Shown in pieces: positions 10,492 to 22,847 of a stretch of 64,000 nucleotides of DNA. Where the stretch lies: the NCBI GenBank assembly GCA_003268905.1, contig QLTU01000015.1, forward strand, positions 30,572-94,571. The letters are read 5' to 3'. Numbering within the stretch: position 1 is the stretch's first letter; every line of letters begins with the position of its first letter. The notes beneath the pieces are model-generated. The model saw only the letters and a list, made by a program, of their open reading frames with translations, did not search any database and was not told where the DNA came from. Origin of the DNA: Acidovorax defluvii. Lineage in GTDB: Bacteria; Pseudomonadota; Gammaproteobacteria; Burkholderiales; Burkholderiaceae_C. Made by a program: the position numbers and the translations under genes.

Positions 10492-12138
10492 ATGTCTGCC
10501 CCCCTGCACTCCACCACACCATCCCGGGGAACCCTGGGCAAGCGGCTGCTGACCACGTTCTGCGTGGCGCTCACGCTGACCCTGCTGGGCTCGGTCATTG
10601 GCATCTGGTCGCTTCGCCAGATCCAGCAATCCACTGAAACCATGGTGAGCCAGGGCGTTGCCACCGAACGCCTGGTTGCCGACGCCTACCGTTATCAGGC
10701 CATCAACTCCGAGCGCTTCAAGGCCATCGCCCTGAGCTCGGAGCCCGAAGTGAATGAAATTCTGGGCGCCGACATCGCCGCCACCCAGCAGCGCTACGAC
10801 GGGCTGATCGCCGAGCTGGACAAGGGACTGCAGGCTGCCGAAGACCGCGCACTGCTGGAGGGCATCCAGGCCGCAGGAAAGGATTTTCAGAAAGCCCGCG
10901 CCGAGCTGATGGCGGCCAGCGAATCCAACTTTACCGAGCGCATCCGCAAGGTATATGCAGAGCGGTTCCTGCCCTCTTCCGGTGCACTGCTGTCCGCGCT
11001 GGGCACGCTGACCCAGTCGCAGCGCAACGCGATGGATGCCGGCGCACGCGAGGTGGAACGCTTGGGCGCCGTGGCCCGCACTGCGCTGCTGGCCTTTGGG
11101 GCACTGGCCCTGGTGGTGGGCAGCGTGCTGGCGCTGTGGCTGGTACGCAGCATCACACGCCCGATCGCATTGGCCAGCGTCACGGCCGACCGCGTGGCGG
11201 CCCTGGACCTGCGCCACGACATTGCCGGCCATGAAAAAGACGAAGCGGGCCGCATGCTCAACTCGCTGGCGGTGATGCAGCAGGCGCTGCGCACCCTGGT
11301 GGTGCAGGTGCGCGGGTCGGCACAGAACGTGAGCTCCGCTGCATCGGAAATCGCCAATGGCAATACCGACCTCTCCAGCCGTACCGAGGAAACCTCTGCC
11401 AGCCTGCAGCAGACCGCAGCGGCGCTTGAGCAGATCACCATCCGGGTAATGCAGTCGGCGCAGGCGGCACACGACGCGCAGCAGATCGTGGCCACGGCCA
11501 CGACGGTGGCGCACGAGGGCGGCAGCGTGGTGGCCCAGGTGGAGCGCACCATGGAAGGTATCCACGCATCGGCAGGCAAGATCGCAGCCATCATCGGCGT
11601 GATCGACTCCATCGCCTTCCAGACCAATATCCTGGCGCTCAATGCCGCCGTCGAGGCAGCACATGCGGGCGAACAAGGCCGCGGCTTTGCGGTGGTGGCT
11701 GCCGAGGTGCGCAGCCTGGCCACCCGGTCGGCCGCCGCGGCGCGGGAAATCAAGGCGCTGATCAATGAATCGGTCGATCAGGTGAAAGAGGGCACCAGCC
11801 TGGCGGGCGTAGCCGGCACCACCATGCAGCGCATCGTGGGCTCCATCCAGAACGCCGAACGCATGATGGGCGAGATCACCTCCGCCACGCAGGACCAGAA
11901 CCGAGACATTGGCCAGATCAACACCGCAGTAGCGCGGCTGGACCAGATGACCCAGGCCAACTCGGCGCTGGTAGAGCAGTCAATGGCCGCATCGGCCGGC
12001 CTGCGCAGCCAGGCCCACGAGCTTTCCACCCTGATCAGCCAGTTTGTGCTGCCCGGCCAGGGCGCCGAAACAGCCCTGCCGCCCATCGGCCAGATGGCCC
12101 ACGCACACCGGCAACAGGCGCTGCTGGCGAATGGCTAA
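10492..12138 (+). CDS. Methyl-accepting chemotaxis protein
   Basis: Chemoreceptor of about 548 aa. The start ATG 10492 is preceded by an AGGA Shine-Dalgarno at about 10482; the frame is open further upstream, but that part runs through the intergenic promoter region. An N-terminal membrane helix (about residues 16-38), a periplasmic helical bundle, a second membrane helix near 190-215, HAMP, then the signalling hairpin with [20 protein letters not shown] and [15 protein letters not shown]. The C-terminus lacks a CheR-binding pentapeptide. The signalling domain resembles that of the divergent neighbour while the sensor parts differ, suggesting an old duplication with changed ligand range (inference). 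Confidence 0.95.
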   Translation: MSAPLHSTTPSRGTLGKRLLTTFCVALTLTLLGSVIGIWSLRQIQQSTETMVSQGVATERLVADAYRYQAINSERFKAIALSSEPEVNEILGADIAATQQRYDGLIAELDKGLQAAEDRALLEGIQAAGKDFQKARAELMAASESNFTERIRKVYAERFLPSSGALLSALGTLTQSQRNAMDAGAREVERLGAVARTALLAFGALALVVGSVLALWLVRSITRPIALASVTADRVAALDLRHDIAGHEKDEAGRMLNSLAVMQQALRTLVVQVRGSAQNVSSAASEIANGNTDLSSRTEETSASLQQTAAALEQITIRVMQSAQAAHDAQQIVATATTVAHEGGSVVAQVERTMEGIHASAGKIAAIIGVIDSIAFQTNILALNAAVEAAHAGEQGRGFAVVAAEVRSLATRSAAAAREIKALINESVDQVKEGTSLAGVAGTTMQRIVGSIQNAERMMGEITSATQDQNRDIGQINTAVARLDQMTQANSALVEQSMAASAGLRSQAHELSTLISQFVLPGQGAETALPPIGQMAHAHRQQALLANG

Positions 12139-12163
12139 ACAACGGGGTGATGCCCACCCCGTT
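12139..12163 (+). terminator. Hairpin after the second chemoreceptor gene
   Basis: Immediately after the stop, AACGGGGTG and CACCCCGTT form a 9-bp stem with a short loop. There is no strong T-run, so it is a candidate terminator or 3'-end stabiliser only. Confidence 0.5.
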
Positions 12164-12214
12164 GTAAATGGCTGGTGAGGGCCGAAAACTGGGTGAGTCC
12201 GCCAGAATATGGAT

Positions 12215-12272
12215 AAAAAGTGTCGCTAGCGCATATGTATAAAGCGCTAGCAGCTACATTTTTAATAGCAAA
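12215..12272. repeat. Dispersed AGCGCTAGC palindromic repeat between convergent genes
   Basis: Contains CGCTAGCGCATATG and AAGCGCTAGCAGCTA, followed by a T-rich tail. It lies between the convergent chemoreceptor gene and thiC, like the copy at 8440. Confidence 0.75.
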
Positions 12273-12275
12273 TAA

Positions 12276-14430
<2,155 letters not shown>

Positions 14431-14481
14431 GCGCGAGTATAGGCCAGCACTGCTTGCGCTGCCGCGACCCAACTTTCGGGC

Positions 14482-14658
14482 TCAGGCCAGGCGCCCGATG
14501 AACATCACGGCAAAGAAGAAAACCGCCGCGATGATGGTCCATTTCAGCACCACCAGGCCAAAGCGCTTGTAGCGTGCCTGGCCGGTGCCCGCATAAAACG
14601 CGAAAGAAACCGCCGCAGTGAGCAGCAGTGCCATGGCCAGCCAGCGAAACAGCAGCAT
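14482..14658 (-). CDS. Small two-helix membrane protein next to lpxC
   Basis: A 58-aa open frame beginning MLLFRWLAMALLLTAA. It encodes two hydrophobic segments (about residues 4-22 and 39-55) separated by a short polar loop, GTGQARYKRFG. The ATG at 14658 lies 7 bp after the lpxC stop on the same strand, so it is probably the last gene of that transcript. I recognise no named family; small membrane proteins at this position are familiar in related genomes, but I cannot confirm conservation here. High GC at third codon positions and tight spacing favour a real gene. Function unknown. Confidence 0.65.
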   Translation of the reverse strand: MLLFRWLAMALLLTAAVSFAFYAGTGQARYKRFGLVVLKWTIIAAVFFFAVMFIGRLA

Positions 14659-14665
14659 GGGTCTG

Positions 14666-15589
14666 CTACCAGGCTCGCACGGGCTGCAGGAAACCGCTGG
14701 GTGCCTGGCGGTCGTCCTCGAACGTCACCTCTTCCCAGGCGTCGCGCTGGGCCAGCAGCTCGCGCAGCAGCAGGTTGTTCATGGCATGGCCTGAACGGAA
14801 GGCGCTGTAGGCGGCCAGCAAAGGCTTGCCAACCAGGTACAGGTCGCCCATGGCGTCCAGGATCTTGTGCTTGACGAATTCATCGTCATAGCGCAGCCCG
14901 TCGCTGTTGAGCACCTTGTAGTCGTCCATCACGATGGCGTTGTCGAGCCCGCCGCCCAGCGCCAGGCCACTTGCGCGCATCATTTCCACATCGCGCGTGA
15001 AGCCGAAGGTGCGCGCACGGGCGATGTCGCGGCTGTAGTTGCCGGAGCCCAGGTCAAACTCGACCCGCTGGCCCGTGGAATCCACCGCCGGATGGTCGAA
15101 ATCAATCTCGAAACTGAGCTTGTAGCCATGGTAGGGCGTCAGACGCGCCCATTTGGCATGGGCGCCCTCGCCCTCTCGCACCTCGACCGGCCGAATCACG
15201 CGGATGAAGCGGCGGGGTGCGTTCTGCAATTCCACGCCCGCGCTTTGCAGCAGAAAAACAAACGATGCCGATGAACCATCCAGGATGGGGACTTCTTCTG
15301 CGGTGATGTCCACATACATGTTGTCGATACCCAGGCCGGCACAGGCCGACATGAGGTGCTCGACGGTGTGCACCTTGGCATTACCCGTGCCGATGGTCGA
15401 TGCCAGGCGGGTGTCGGTAACGGCGGCCGCAGAAATGGGGATGTCCACCGGCTGGGGCAAATCCACGCGGCGAAACACGATGCCCGTGTCGGGCTGGGCC
15501 GGCCGCAGGGTCAACTCGACCCGCTGGCCGCTGTGCAGCCCCACGCCTACGGCGCGGGTGATCGTCTTGAGGGTGCGTTGCTGAAGCAT
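14666..15589 (-). CDS. lpxC: UDP-3-O-acyl-N-acetylglucosamine deacetylase LpxC
   Basis: Zinc amidase catalysing the committed step of lipid A synthesis; cytosolic, about 307 aa, the normal length. The N-terminus [10 protein letters not shown], the zinc-ligand block HTVEHLMSA (about residues 73-81), the second ligand region [12 protein letters not shown] (about 240-251) and the catalytic H in SGHAMNN (about 267-273) are all present. It lies downstream of ftsZ, the usual place in proteobacterial dcw clusters, about 210 bp after the ftsZ stop. Confidence 0.97.
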   Translation of the reverse strand: MLQQRTLKTITRAVGVGLHSGQRVELTLRPAQPDTGIVFRRVDLPQPVDIPISAAAVTDTRLASTIGTGNAKVHTVEHLMSACAGLGIDNMYVDITAEEVPILDGSSASFVFLLQSAGVELQNAPRRFIRVIRPVEVREGEGAHAKWARLTPYHGYKLSFEIDFDHPAVDSTGQRVEFDLGSGNYSRDIARARTFGFTRDVEMMRASGLALGGGLDNAIVMDDYKVLNSDGLRYDDEFVKHKILDAMGDLYLVGKPLLAAYSAFRSGHAMNNLLLRELLAQRDAWEEVTFEDDRQAPSGFLQPVRAW

Positions 15590-15800
15590 GTGAAGATTTT
15601 AGTGGGCCAGCCCTGCGGAAACCACCCTGCGCCTTGCTATGACCCTGATAGAAAACGCAGTGGTCGAAACCGGGCGCCACCCGTGCCAGGGATGCCCCGC
15701 AAGGGCGCCCCCGCAGCGAGGGCATCGCCCCCCTTCCCTGAGCGCGTAGCGCGCACAGAGGAAGGGGAAGCGGCAAAGCCGCTCAGGGGAATACTCCCTG
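15590..15800. other. ftsZ-lpxC intergenic region with GC-rich hairpins
   Basis: Read on the minus strand, CTGAGCGGCTTTGCCGCTTCCCC (15743-15786 region) forms a strong stem and resembles a segment at 60670-60700. A second stem, GCGCGCTACGCGC, and a CGCCC...GGGCG dyad follow. It probably ends or attenuates the dcw transcript and precedes lpxC's own promoter; no gene is supported. Confidence 0.5.
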
Positions 15801-17042
15801 TCAGTCGGCCTGCTTGCGCAGGAAAGCCGGAATTTCCAGATCGTCCATGCCGCCCGACGACAGTGCATCGACGCGGGCTGCTGCCTGCGTGCGGTTGGTG
15901 CGCCAGACGCTGGGCACCGACATGCCGCCGTAATCGGCCTGGGAGCCGACGCCCATGCCGCCTGCCACGCCGACGGCTCCGCCCATCACGCCGCTGGTGG
16001 TCATGGGCATCTGGTAGGCCATGTTGTCCGTGCCCGTGCGCAGGCCGCCCTGCACCACCGAGATGGGCTGGCGGCGCGCATTGGGGCGCGACAGGCCCGT
16101 GGCCACCACGGTCACGCGGATCTCTTCACCCAGGCTGTCGTCGTAGGCAGCGCCGTAGATGACATGCGCGTCGGGCGAGGCGTAGGCGTTGATGGTGCTC
16201 ATGGCCAGGCGCGATTCGGACAGCTTGAGGCTGCCCTTTGCGGCGGTGACCAGCACCAGCACGCCCTTGGCGCCCGACAGGTCGATGCCTTCGAGCAGCG
16301 GGCAGGCCACGGCCTGCTCTGCGGCGATGCGGGCACGGTCGGGGCCGCTGGCGGTTGCCGTGCCCATCATGGCCTTGCCGGGCTCGCCCATCACGGTGCG
16401 CACGTCTTCGAAGTCGACGTTCACATGGCCGTATTCGTTGATGATTTCGGCAATGCCGCCTACGGCGTTTTTCAGCACGTCGTTGGCGTGGGCAAAGGCT
16501 TCGTCCTGGGTGATGTCATCGCCCAGCACTTCGAGCAGCTTTTCGTTGAGCACCACGATCAGCGAATCGACATTGGCTTCGAGCTCGGCCAGGCCGTTGT
16601 CGGCATTGCTCATGCGGCGGCCACCCTCCCAGTCGAAGGGCTTGGTGACCACGCCCACGGTGAGAATGCCCATTTCCTTGGCCACACGCGCAATCACCGG
16701 TGCGGCGCCGGTGCCCGTGCCGCCACCCATGCCGGCGGTGATGAACAGCATGTGCGCGCCAGAGATGGCAGCGCGGATGTCATCCACGGCGGCTTCGGCG
16801 GCTTCGCGGCCCTTGTCGGGCTTGCTGCCGGCGCCCAGGCCACTTTGGCCCAGCTGGATGGTGCGGTGGGCGGAGCTGCGGGTCAGCGCCTGCGCGTCGG
16901 TGTTGGCGCTGACAAACTCAACGCCCTGCACGCTGCGGGCAATCATGTGCTCGACAGCATTGCTGCCGCCGCCGCCCACACCGATTACCTTGATCTGGGT
17001 GCCCTGGTTGAATTCTTCGGCTTCGATCATTTCGATGGTCAT
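15801..17042 (-). CDS. ftsZ: Cell division protein FtsZ
   Basis: Tubulin-like GTPase that forms the Z-ring; about 413 aa. The start at 17042 (MTIEMIEAEE) follows an AGGAG at good spacing. The tubulin signature GGGTGTG lies near residues 103-109, the N-terminal nucleotide loop is VGGGGSNAV, and the T7-loop region is also present. The extreme C-terminus, DDLEIPAFLRKQAD, is the conserved peptide that binds FtsA and ZipA, preceded by a variable Gly/Met-rich linker. It follows ftsA after an unusually long 235-bp gap. Confidence 0.98.
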   Translation of the reverse strand: MTIEMIEAEEFNQGTQIKVIGVGGGGSNAVEHMIARSVQGVEFVSANTDAQALTRSSAHRTIQLGQSGLGAGSKPDKGREAAEAAVDDIRAAISGAHMLFITAGMGGGTGTGAAPVIARVAKEMGILTVGVVTKPFDWEGGRRMSNADNGLAELEANVDSLIVVLNEKLLEVLGDDITQDEAFAHANDVLKNAVGGIAEIINEYGHVNVDFEDVRTVMGEPGKAMMGTATASGPDRARIAAEQAVACPLLEGIDLSGAKGVLVLVTAAKGSLKLSESRLAMSTINAYASPDAHVIYGAAYDDSLGEEIRVTVVATGLSRPNARRQPISVVQGGLRTGTDNMAYQMPMTTSGVMGGAVGVAGGMGVGSQADYGGMSVPSVWRTNRTQAAARVDALSSGGMDDLEIPAFLRKQAD

Positions 17043-17277
17043 GTTGGAGCTCCTGTTTCTAAATACGTATTCAATTGCCAAATGGGGAAAGGGGGTCTGT
17101 TTCGCGGGACATAGGGCGGTCCGATACATCGCCATCGCCCGCGCGGTATGCGATGGGGACTCCCTCTTGCTAGCCAGATCGCCCCCACGCTTGCAACTGC
17201 GTCTGCTGCGCTGCCCCGCAAGGGGGCCTTCGCGCCTTGGGGCGGCCCGGCGGCGCTCATGCCTGGGTATTTCATGG
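17043..17277. repeat. GC-rich intergenic element between ftsA and ftsZ
   Basis: About 17200-17262 carries CTGCCCCGCAAGGGGGCC and CGCCTTGGGGCGGCCCGG. This is a single diverged relative of the 84-bp unit at the window start, sharing CCCC-AA-GGGG and the GGGCGGCCCGG core. The remaining sequence before ftsZ is AT-richer and probably holds an ftsZ promoter. No gene is seen. Confidence 0.55.
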
Positions 17278-18507
17278 TCAGAAGTTCCCCACGATGAAAT
17301 CCTTGAAGCGCCCGAACGCGGTCTTCATCGACCCGCTCTTTTGCGCCACCTTGAACCCACGAAGACGTGCCAGGCGCGCTTCTTCGAGCAAGCCCATGAC
17401 AGTGGAGGCACGGGGCTGGGCGACCATGTCCGACAGGGCGCTGGAATACTTGGGAATGCCGCGGCGCACGGGTTTCAAAAAGATGTCCTCGCCCAGTTCG
17501 ATCATTCCGGGCATGACCGAGCTGCCGCCGGTGAGCACGATGCCCGATGAGAGCACCTCTTCGTAGCCCGACTCGCGCACCACCTGCTGCACGAGCGAGA
17601 AAATTTCTTCGACCCGGGGCTCGATCACGCCAGCCAGCGCCTGCTTGCTGAGCATGCGCGGGCTGCGGTCGCCCAGGCCGGGCACTTCCACCTGGGCCTC
17701 GGGGTCGGCGAGCAATTGCTTGGCGTAGCCGCTTTCGACCTTGATGTCTTCGGCGTCCTTGGTGGGCGTGCGCAGTGCCATGGCAATGTCGCTGGTGATG
17801 AGGTCGCCCGCAATCGGGATCACCGCCGTGTGGCGGATGGCACCGCCGGTGAAGATGGCCACGTCGGTCGTGCCCGCGCCGATATCCACCAGCACCACGC
17901 CCAGCTCGCGCTCGTCATCGGTCAGCACGGCCTGGCTGCTGGCCAGTGGGTTGAGCATGAGCTGCTCGACTTCGAGGCCGCAGCGGCGCACGCACTTGAT
18001 GATGTTCTCGGCCGCACTCTGCGCACCGGTCACGATATGGATCTTGGCCTCCAGACGGATGCCACTCATGCCGATGGGCTCTTTCACGTCTTGCCCGTCG
18101 ATCACAAATTCCTGCGGCTCCACCAGCAACAGGCGCTGGTCACTGGAGATGTTGATCGCCTTGGCCGTCTCGACCACGCGCGCCACGTCGGCGGCGGTGA
18201 CTTCCTTGTCCTTCACGGCCACCATGCCGCTGGAGTTGAGGCCCCGGATATGGCTGCCCGTGATGCCGGTATAGACGCGCTGGATCTTGCAGTCGGCCAT
18301 CAGCTCGGCTTCTTTGAGCGCCTGCTGGATGCTCTGGACGGTGGCGTCGATGTTCACCACCACGCCACGCTTCAAGCCATTGCTCGGGGCCACGCCCAGG
18401 CCTGCGAGTTTGAGCTCGCCATTGGGCAACACCTCGGCCACCACGGCCATGACCTTGGTCGTGCCGATGTCCAGCCCCACCACGACGTCTTTGTATTCTC
18501 TTGCCAT
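17278..18507 (-). CDS. ftsA: Cell division protein FtsA
   Basis: Actin-like ATPase that tethers FtsZ to the membrane, about 409 aa. The N-terminus MAREYKDVVVGLDIGTTKV carries the phosphate-1 motif. DIGAGTTDVAIF (about residues 206-217) is the phosphate-2 motif, and VLTGGSSVMPGM is the adenosine motif. The C-terminal amphipathic membrane helix is FGRFKDFIVGNF. It lies between ftsQ (50 bp upstream) and ftsZ. Confidence 0.97.
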   Translation of the reverse strand: MAREYKDVVVGLDIGTTKVMAVVAEVLPNGELKLAGLGVAPSNGLKRGVVVNIDATVQSIQQALKEAELMADCKIQRVYTGITGSHIRGLNSSGMVAVKDKEVTAADVARVVETAKAINISSDQRLLLVEPQEFVIDGQDVKEPIGMSGIRLEAKIHIVTGAQSAAENIIKCVRRCGLEVEQLMLNPLASSQAVLTDDERELGVVLVDIGAGTTDVAIFTGGAIRHTAVIPIAGDLITSDIAMALRTPTKDAEDIKVESGYAKQLLADPEAQVEVPGLGDRSPRMLSKQALAGVIEPRVEEIFSLVQQVVRESGYEEVLSSGIVLTGGSSVMPGMIELGEDIFLKPVRRGIPKYSSALSDMVAQPRASTVMGLLEEARLARLRGFKVAQKSGSMKTAFGRFKDFIVGNF

Positions 18508-18557
18508 ATCAGTGTCTGCCCTTCATTGTTCTGTCCTGTCGCATCTGCTGCACGCGG

Positions 18558-19346
18558 CTATTTCTTCGCAGCCGCTTCCGCGGTGACTGTCGTCACGCCA
18601 CGCAACCGCAGCGCATAGCCTCCGGCATGCCGCAGGTCTGCCGACTCCAGTGCGTCCGCACGGCGCTGGTATTGCGCCGCCACCCCCGTCAGTGTGCTGA
18701 TGAAGCGCTGCGTGCGTTGCACCACTTCTTGTTGCGTGCCGCCTCCCAGCTCCAGCGCTGCGCCGGTGTCGAGCGTGGCGCGCCAGCCGCCGCGCCCGGT
18801 GAGTTCCAGCGCATCCACAGCCATGCCCAGCGGCTCAAACAGTGGCTGCAGTACGCCGTGCATCTGCAGCACCTCGGCCGAACTACCCTGGGGACCCGTG
18901 AGGCGGGGCAAGCCTTCTTGCTCGACATCGCCCACATTGGCCTCGAAAACCTCGCCCTGGCTGTTGACCAGTGCCGAACCGGTTTCGCCCCCCCAGAAGG
19001 CAACAGCATCGTGTTCCTGCAGCTCCACGCGCAGGCCACCCGGAAACTCGCGCCGCACCAGGGCCTTGCGCACCCAGGGCGCCTGCTCGAAGGCCGCGCG
19101 CGCAGCCCGCAGATCGATGGTGAAGAAGTTGCCCGCCAGCTGCGGCGCCACATTGGCGCGCAAGGTCACTGCATTGTTGTGCACCAGCTCACCCTGAACC
19201 ACGATGCGCGCCACAGAAAAACCGGGATAACGCAACACCCAGCGCGCCCCCGCTGCCAGCAAAAGCAGCACGCAGCACAGGAACAAGACCGAAGCGGTCA
19301 GGTTCATGAGCTTGACGTCCAGCGGTGCGGGCAGCGACTGGTTCAT
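18558..19346 (-). CDS. ftsQ: Cell division protein FtsQ
   Basis: Bitopic divisome protein of about 262 aa. A short cytoplasmic N-terminus starting [12 protein letters not shown] is followed by one membrane helix (about residues 17-38) and a periplasmic POTRA domain (from [21 protein letters not shown]), then the FtsQ beta domain that binds FtsB and FtsL. The C-terminus is Ala-rich. The start at 19346 overlaps the ddl stop by 4 bp (ATGA), which supports this start over the longer open frame. Confidence 0.94.
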   Translation of the reverse strand: MNQSLPAPLDVKLMNLTASVLFLCCVLLLLAAGARWVLRYPGFSVARIVVQGELVHNNAVTLRANVAPQLAGNFFTIDLRAARAAFEQAPWVRKALVRREFPGGLRVELQEHDAVAFWGGETGSALVNSQGEVFEANVGDVEQEGLPRLTGPQGSSAEVLQMHGVLQPLFEPLGMAVDALELTGRGGWRATLDTGAALELGGGTQQEVVQRTQRFISTLTGVAAQYQRRADALESADLRHAGGYALRLRGVTTVTAEAAAKK

Positions 19347-20356
19347 GGCGTGGTGGCCTCCTGGGGCTGGCTCTGTGCCGGACTCAGCGTGACACCGGGC
19401 GGCGTGTCCAGCGTGGCGGTGGCGAGCACGCCTACGCACAGGTCTTCGTAGCTGATGCCCAGAGCCCCTGCCGACATGGGAACCAGCGAATGACCGGTCA
19501 TGCCCGGCGAGGTGTTGATTTCCAGCAGGAAGGGTTTGCGGTCACTGGCGCGGATCATGATGTCGGCCCGCGCCCAGCCCCGACAGCCCAGCGAACGGAA
19601 GGCCTGCACCACCAGGCGCTGGATCTCGCGTTCTTCCGCCTCGGGCAGGCCGCTTGGGCAGTGGTATTGGGTGTCGTCGGTGAAATACTTGTGTTCGTAG
19701 TCGTAATTGCCTTGCGGCGCCACGATACGGATCACCGGCAGCGCATGGGCGCTGGCGCCTTCGCCCAGGATGGGGCAGGTGGTTTCATCGCCCTCGATGA
19801 ACTGTTCGCACAGCACCTCGGGGTCGTATTTCGACGCCAGCGCATAGGCCTGCTCGCACTGCTCGGGCGAGGACACCTTGGTCAGCCCGATGGTCGAGCC
19901 CTCGCGCGCGGGCTTGACGATCATGGGCGCGCCCAGCGCCTGCAGCGCCATAGCCGTTTCCTCGCCGCTGGCCACAAGACGCCAGTCGGGCGTGGGCAAG
20001 CCCTCGGCACGCCAGATGCGCTTGGTCATGATCTTGTCCATCGACATGCTGGACGCCATCACACCCGAGCCGGTGTACGGAATTCCGAGCAACTCCAGCG
20101 CGCCTTGCACCGTGCCGTCTTCACCGTGGCGCCCGTGCAGGGCAATGAAGCAGCGGGCGTAACCGCCGCGCTGGAGTTCGCCCAGTTCGCTCTGTGCCGG
20201 GTCGAACGCGTAAGCATCCACACCGCGCGAGCGCAGCGCCTGCAGCACGCCGCGGCCGGACATCAGGGACACATCGCGCTCGGCCGATGCACCACCCATC
20301 AGCACTGCCACCTTGCCCAACGTGCGGGCGTCAATATTTGAGCCAAATGTGTTCAT
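19343..20356 (-). CDS. ddl: D-alanine--D-alanine ligase
   Basis: ATP-grasp enzyme that makes the D-Ala-D-Ala dipeptide added by MurF; about 337 aa. The N-terminal [14 protein letters not shown], the [12 protein letters not shown] loop, and the C-terminal [17 protein letters not shown] metal-binding segment are all in place. It sits between murC and ftsQ with 4-bp overlaps on both sides, the usual dcw arrangement. Confidence 0.97.
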   Translation of the reverse strand: MNTFGSNIDARTLGKVAVLMGGASAERDVSLMSGRGVLQALRSRGVDAYAFDPAQSELGELQRGGYARCFIALHGRHGEDGTVQGALELLGIPYTGSGVMASSMSMDKIMTKRIWRAEGLPTPDWRLVASGEETAMALQALGAPMIVKPAREGSTIGLTKVSSPEQCEQAYALASKYDPEVLCEQFIEGDETTCPILGEGASAHALPVIRIVAPQGNYDYEHKYFTDDTQYHCPSGLPEAEEREIQRLVVQAFRSLGCRGWARADIMIRASDRKPFLLEINTSPGMTGHSLVPMSAGALGISYEDLCVGVLATATLDTPPGVTLSPAQSQPQEATTP

Positions 20357-21786
20357 TGCGCCCTCCCTGCTTGCGGCAACCGCTCATTATTTTGTAGCAA
20401 ATCAACCACCTTTCCGGGCACGGCACCAATCGAACCCGCACCCATGCACATCACCACGTCGCCATCTTTTGCGTTGTCTGCAATGGACTGGGGCAGGTCG
20501 GCCACAGCGTCAACGAACAAGGGCTCTACCCGGCCGGCCACGCGCAGCGCACGCGCCAGCGAGCGGCCGTCTGCGGCCACCACGGGCGCTTCGCCAGCGG
20601 CATACACCTCGGTGAGCAGCACGGCGTCGGCACTGCCGATGACCTTCACAAAATCTTCAAAGCAGTCGCGCGTGCGGCTGTAGCGGTGCGGCTGGAACGC
20701 CAGCACCAGGCGGCGCCCAGGGAAAGCCCCGCGGGCCGCTGCCAGCGTGGCGGCCATTTCGACGGGGTGGTGGCCGTAGTCGTCGATCAGCGTGAACTGG
20801 CCACCGTCCTTGGCGGGCAGTTCGCCATAGCGCTGAAAGCGCCGGCCCACGCCCTTGAAACCGGCCAGCGCGCGCTGCACGGCTTCGTCCGGAATGTTCA
20901 GCTCCACGGCCACCGCGATGGCCGACAGGGCGTTGAGCACGTTGTGCTCGCCCGCCAGGTTGAGCACCACCTCCATATCGGGCAGCGTGACGCCGTTGCG
21001 TCGCTGCACCGTAAAGCGCATTTGCCCCGCCTCGGCCTGCACGTTGATGGCGCGCACCTGGGCGTCTTCCGAAAAGCCGTAGCTCGTGATGGGGCAGGTC
21101 ATGCTTTGCAGAATGTCGCGCACCGCCGGGCTATCGACGCACAGGATGGCAGTGCCATAAAACGGCATGCGGTGCAGAAAATCGATGAAGGCCCCCTTGA
21201 GGCGACCAAAGTCATGCCCGTAGGTTTCCATGTGGTCGGCATCGATGTTGGTGACCACAGCCATCACGGGCAGCAAATTCAGAAACGAGGCATCGGACTC
21301 GTCGGCCTCGACCACGATGTAGTCGCCGCTGCCCAACTTGGCATTGGCGCCCGCGCTGTTCAGGCGCCCGCCAATCACAAAGGTGGGGTCGAGTCCTGCC
21401 TCGGCCAGCACACTGGTCACAAGGCTGGTGGTGGTGGTCTTGCCGTGCGTGCCGGCAATGGCGATGCCCTGCTTGAGGCGCATCAGCTCGGCCAGCATGA
21501 GGGCGCGTGGCACCACGGGAATCTTCTTGTCGCGCGCGGCCAGCACCTCGGGGTTGTCGGCCGTGACGGCGGTGGAGGTGACCACCGCATCAGCCCCCTC
21601 AATGTGCGCTGCCGCGTGACCCAGGCAGGTCTTGATGCCCAAGCCCGCGAGGCGGCGCAGCGTGGCGCTGTCACTCAGGTCCGAACCCGAGATCTGGTAG
21701 CCCAGGTTGAACAGCACCTCGGCGATGCCGCTCATGCCGGCGCCGCCCACACCGACGAAATGAATATGGCGAACAGCGTGCTTCAT
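20353..21786 (-). CDS. murC: UDP-N-acetylmuramate--L-alanine ligase MurC
   Basis: Adds L-Ala to UDP-MurNAc in the cytosol; about 477 aa. The start at 21786 ([18 protein letters not shown]) fits the family and overlaps the murG stop. Motifs seen: the Rossmann-type [12 protein letters not shown] at the N-terminus, the ATP P-loop GTHGKTTTT (about residues 116-124), and [12 protein letters not shown] in the C-terminal domain. The tail after [11 protein letters not shown] is short and slightly AT-rich. Confidence 0.97.
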   Translation of the reverse strand: MKHAVRHIHFVGVGGAGMSGIAEVLFNLGYQISGSDLSDSATLRRLAGLGIKTCLGHAAAHIEGADAVVTSTAVTADNPEVLAARDKKIPVVPRALMLAELMRLKQGIAIAGTHGKTTTTSLVTSVLAEAGLDPTFVIGGRLNSAGANAKLGSGDYIVVEADESDASFLNLLPVMAVVTNIDADHMETYGHDFGRLKGAFIDFLHRMPFYGTAILCVDSPAVRDILQSMTCPITSYGFSEDAQVRAINVQAEAGQMRFTVQRRNGVTLPDMEVVLNLAGEHNVLNALSAIAVAVELNIPDEAVQRALAGFKGVGRRFQRYGELPAKDGGQFTLIDDYGHHPVEMAATLAAARGAFPGRRLVLAFQPHRYSRTRDCFEDFVKVIGSADAVLLTEVYAAGEAPVVAADGRSLARALRVAGRVEPLFVDAVADLPQSIADNAKDGDVVMCMGAGSIGAVPGKVVDLLQNNERLPQAGRAQ

Positions 21787-22847
21787 GCAGACAACTCCTC
21801 GCACGCTGCCACCACTTCGCGGGTGGCATTGATTTTTTGCATGTTTTTGGCCTTCTCGGCAATATCGACGAGCGCTGTGCGCTCTGAATTCAATAGCATT
21901 TTTGCCAACCCTTCGGGTGTCAGGTCGCTTTGCTGCACGAGCCAGCCGCCGCCCGCATTCACCAAAAAACGAGCGTTGGTGGTCTGGTGGTCATCCACTG
22001 CGAAGGGGAACGGCACAAAGACGGCGGCAGCACCCACGGCGGCAATCTCGGTCACAGTGCTGGCGCCCGCACGGCACACGATGATGTCGGCCGCCGCGAA
22101 GGCGCTGGCGGTGTCATCAATGAAAGGGGTGAGCTCGGCCTGCACGCCGGCTGCCTGGTAGTTGGCGCGCAGGGCATCGATCTGCGTGGCGCCGCTTTGG
22201 TGCGTGACCAACGGACGGTCTGCAGCGGGAATCAGCGCCAGTGCCCGGGGCACGATGTCGTTGAGCGCCTGCGCACCCAGGCTTCCCCCCGCCACCAGCA
22301 GGCGCAGGGGCCCCGTGCGGCCCGCAAAACGCTCGGACGGCGCTGCCTGGCGCGTGAACGCCGAGCGCAGCGGGTTGCCTACCCACTGGGCTTTCTTGAG
22401 CACATCCGGAAACGCGGTGAACACCCGGTCGGCCACACCGGCGAGCACCTTGTTGGCCATGCCGGCCACCGAGTTCTGCTCGTGCAGCACCAGGGGCTTG
22501 CCGCACAGCACGCCCATCATGCCGCCCGGGAAAGTGATGTAGCCACCCAGCCCCACCACCACATCGGGCTGGACGCGCCGCACCACCTGCAGAGCCTGCC
22601 AGAAGGCGCGCAGCAGGCGCAGCGGCAGCAAGGCCAGCGTCACCAGCCCCTTGCCGCGCACACCGGAAAAATCAATCAGTTCGAGGGGAAAGCCGTGCTG
22701 CGGCACGATGCGCGACTCCATGCTGCCCGGTGCACCCAGCCAGTGCACGCGCCAGCCGCGCGCGCGCAGCTCTTCGGCCACGGCGAGGCCCGGGAAGATA
22801 TGGCCGCCGGTACCGCCGGCCATGATGAGTGCCGTTTTCTGGCTCAT
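21783..22847 (-). CDS. murG: UDP-GlcNAc:lipid I transferase MurG
   Basis: Peripheral membrane GT-B glycosyltransferase that converts lipid I to lipid II; about 354 aa. The N-terminal [17 protein letters not shown] is the conserved glycine-rich loop, HEQNSVAG is present at about residues 123-130, and [13 protein letters not shown] and [16 protein letters not shown] form the C-terminal UDP-GlcNAc site. It overlaps ftsW upstream and murC downstream by 4 bp each. Confidence 0.97.
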   Translation of the reverse strand: MSQKTALIMAGGTGGHIFPGLAVAEELRARGWRVHWLGAPGSMESRIVPQHGFPLELIDFSGVRGKGLVTLALLPLRLLRAFWQALQVVRRVQPDVVVGLGGYITFPGGMMGVLCGKPLVLHEQNSVAGMANKVLAGVADRVFTAFPDVLKKAQWVGNPLRSAFTRQAAPSERFAGRTGPLRLLVAGGSLGAQALNDIVPRALALIPAADRPLVTHQSGATQIDALRANYQAAGVQAELTPFIDDTASAFAAADIIVCRAGASTVTEIAAVGAAAVFVPFPFAVDDHQTTNARFLVNAGGGWLVQQSDLTPEGLAKMLLNSERTALVDIAEKAKNMQKINATREVVAACEELSA

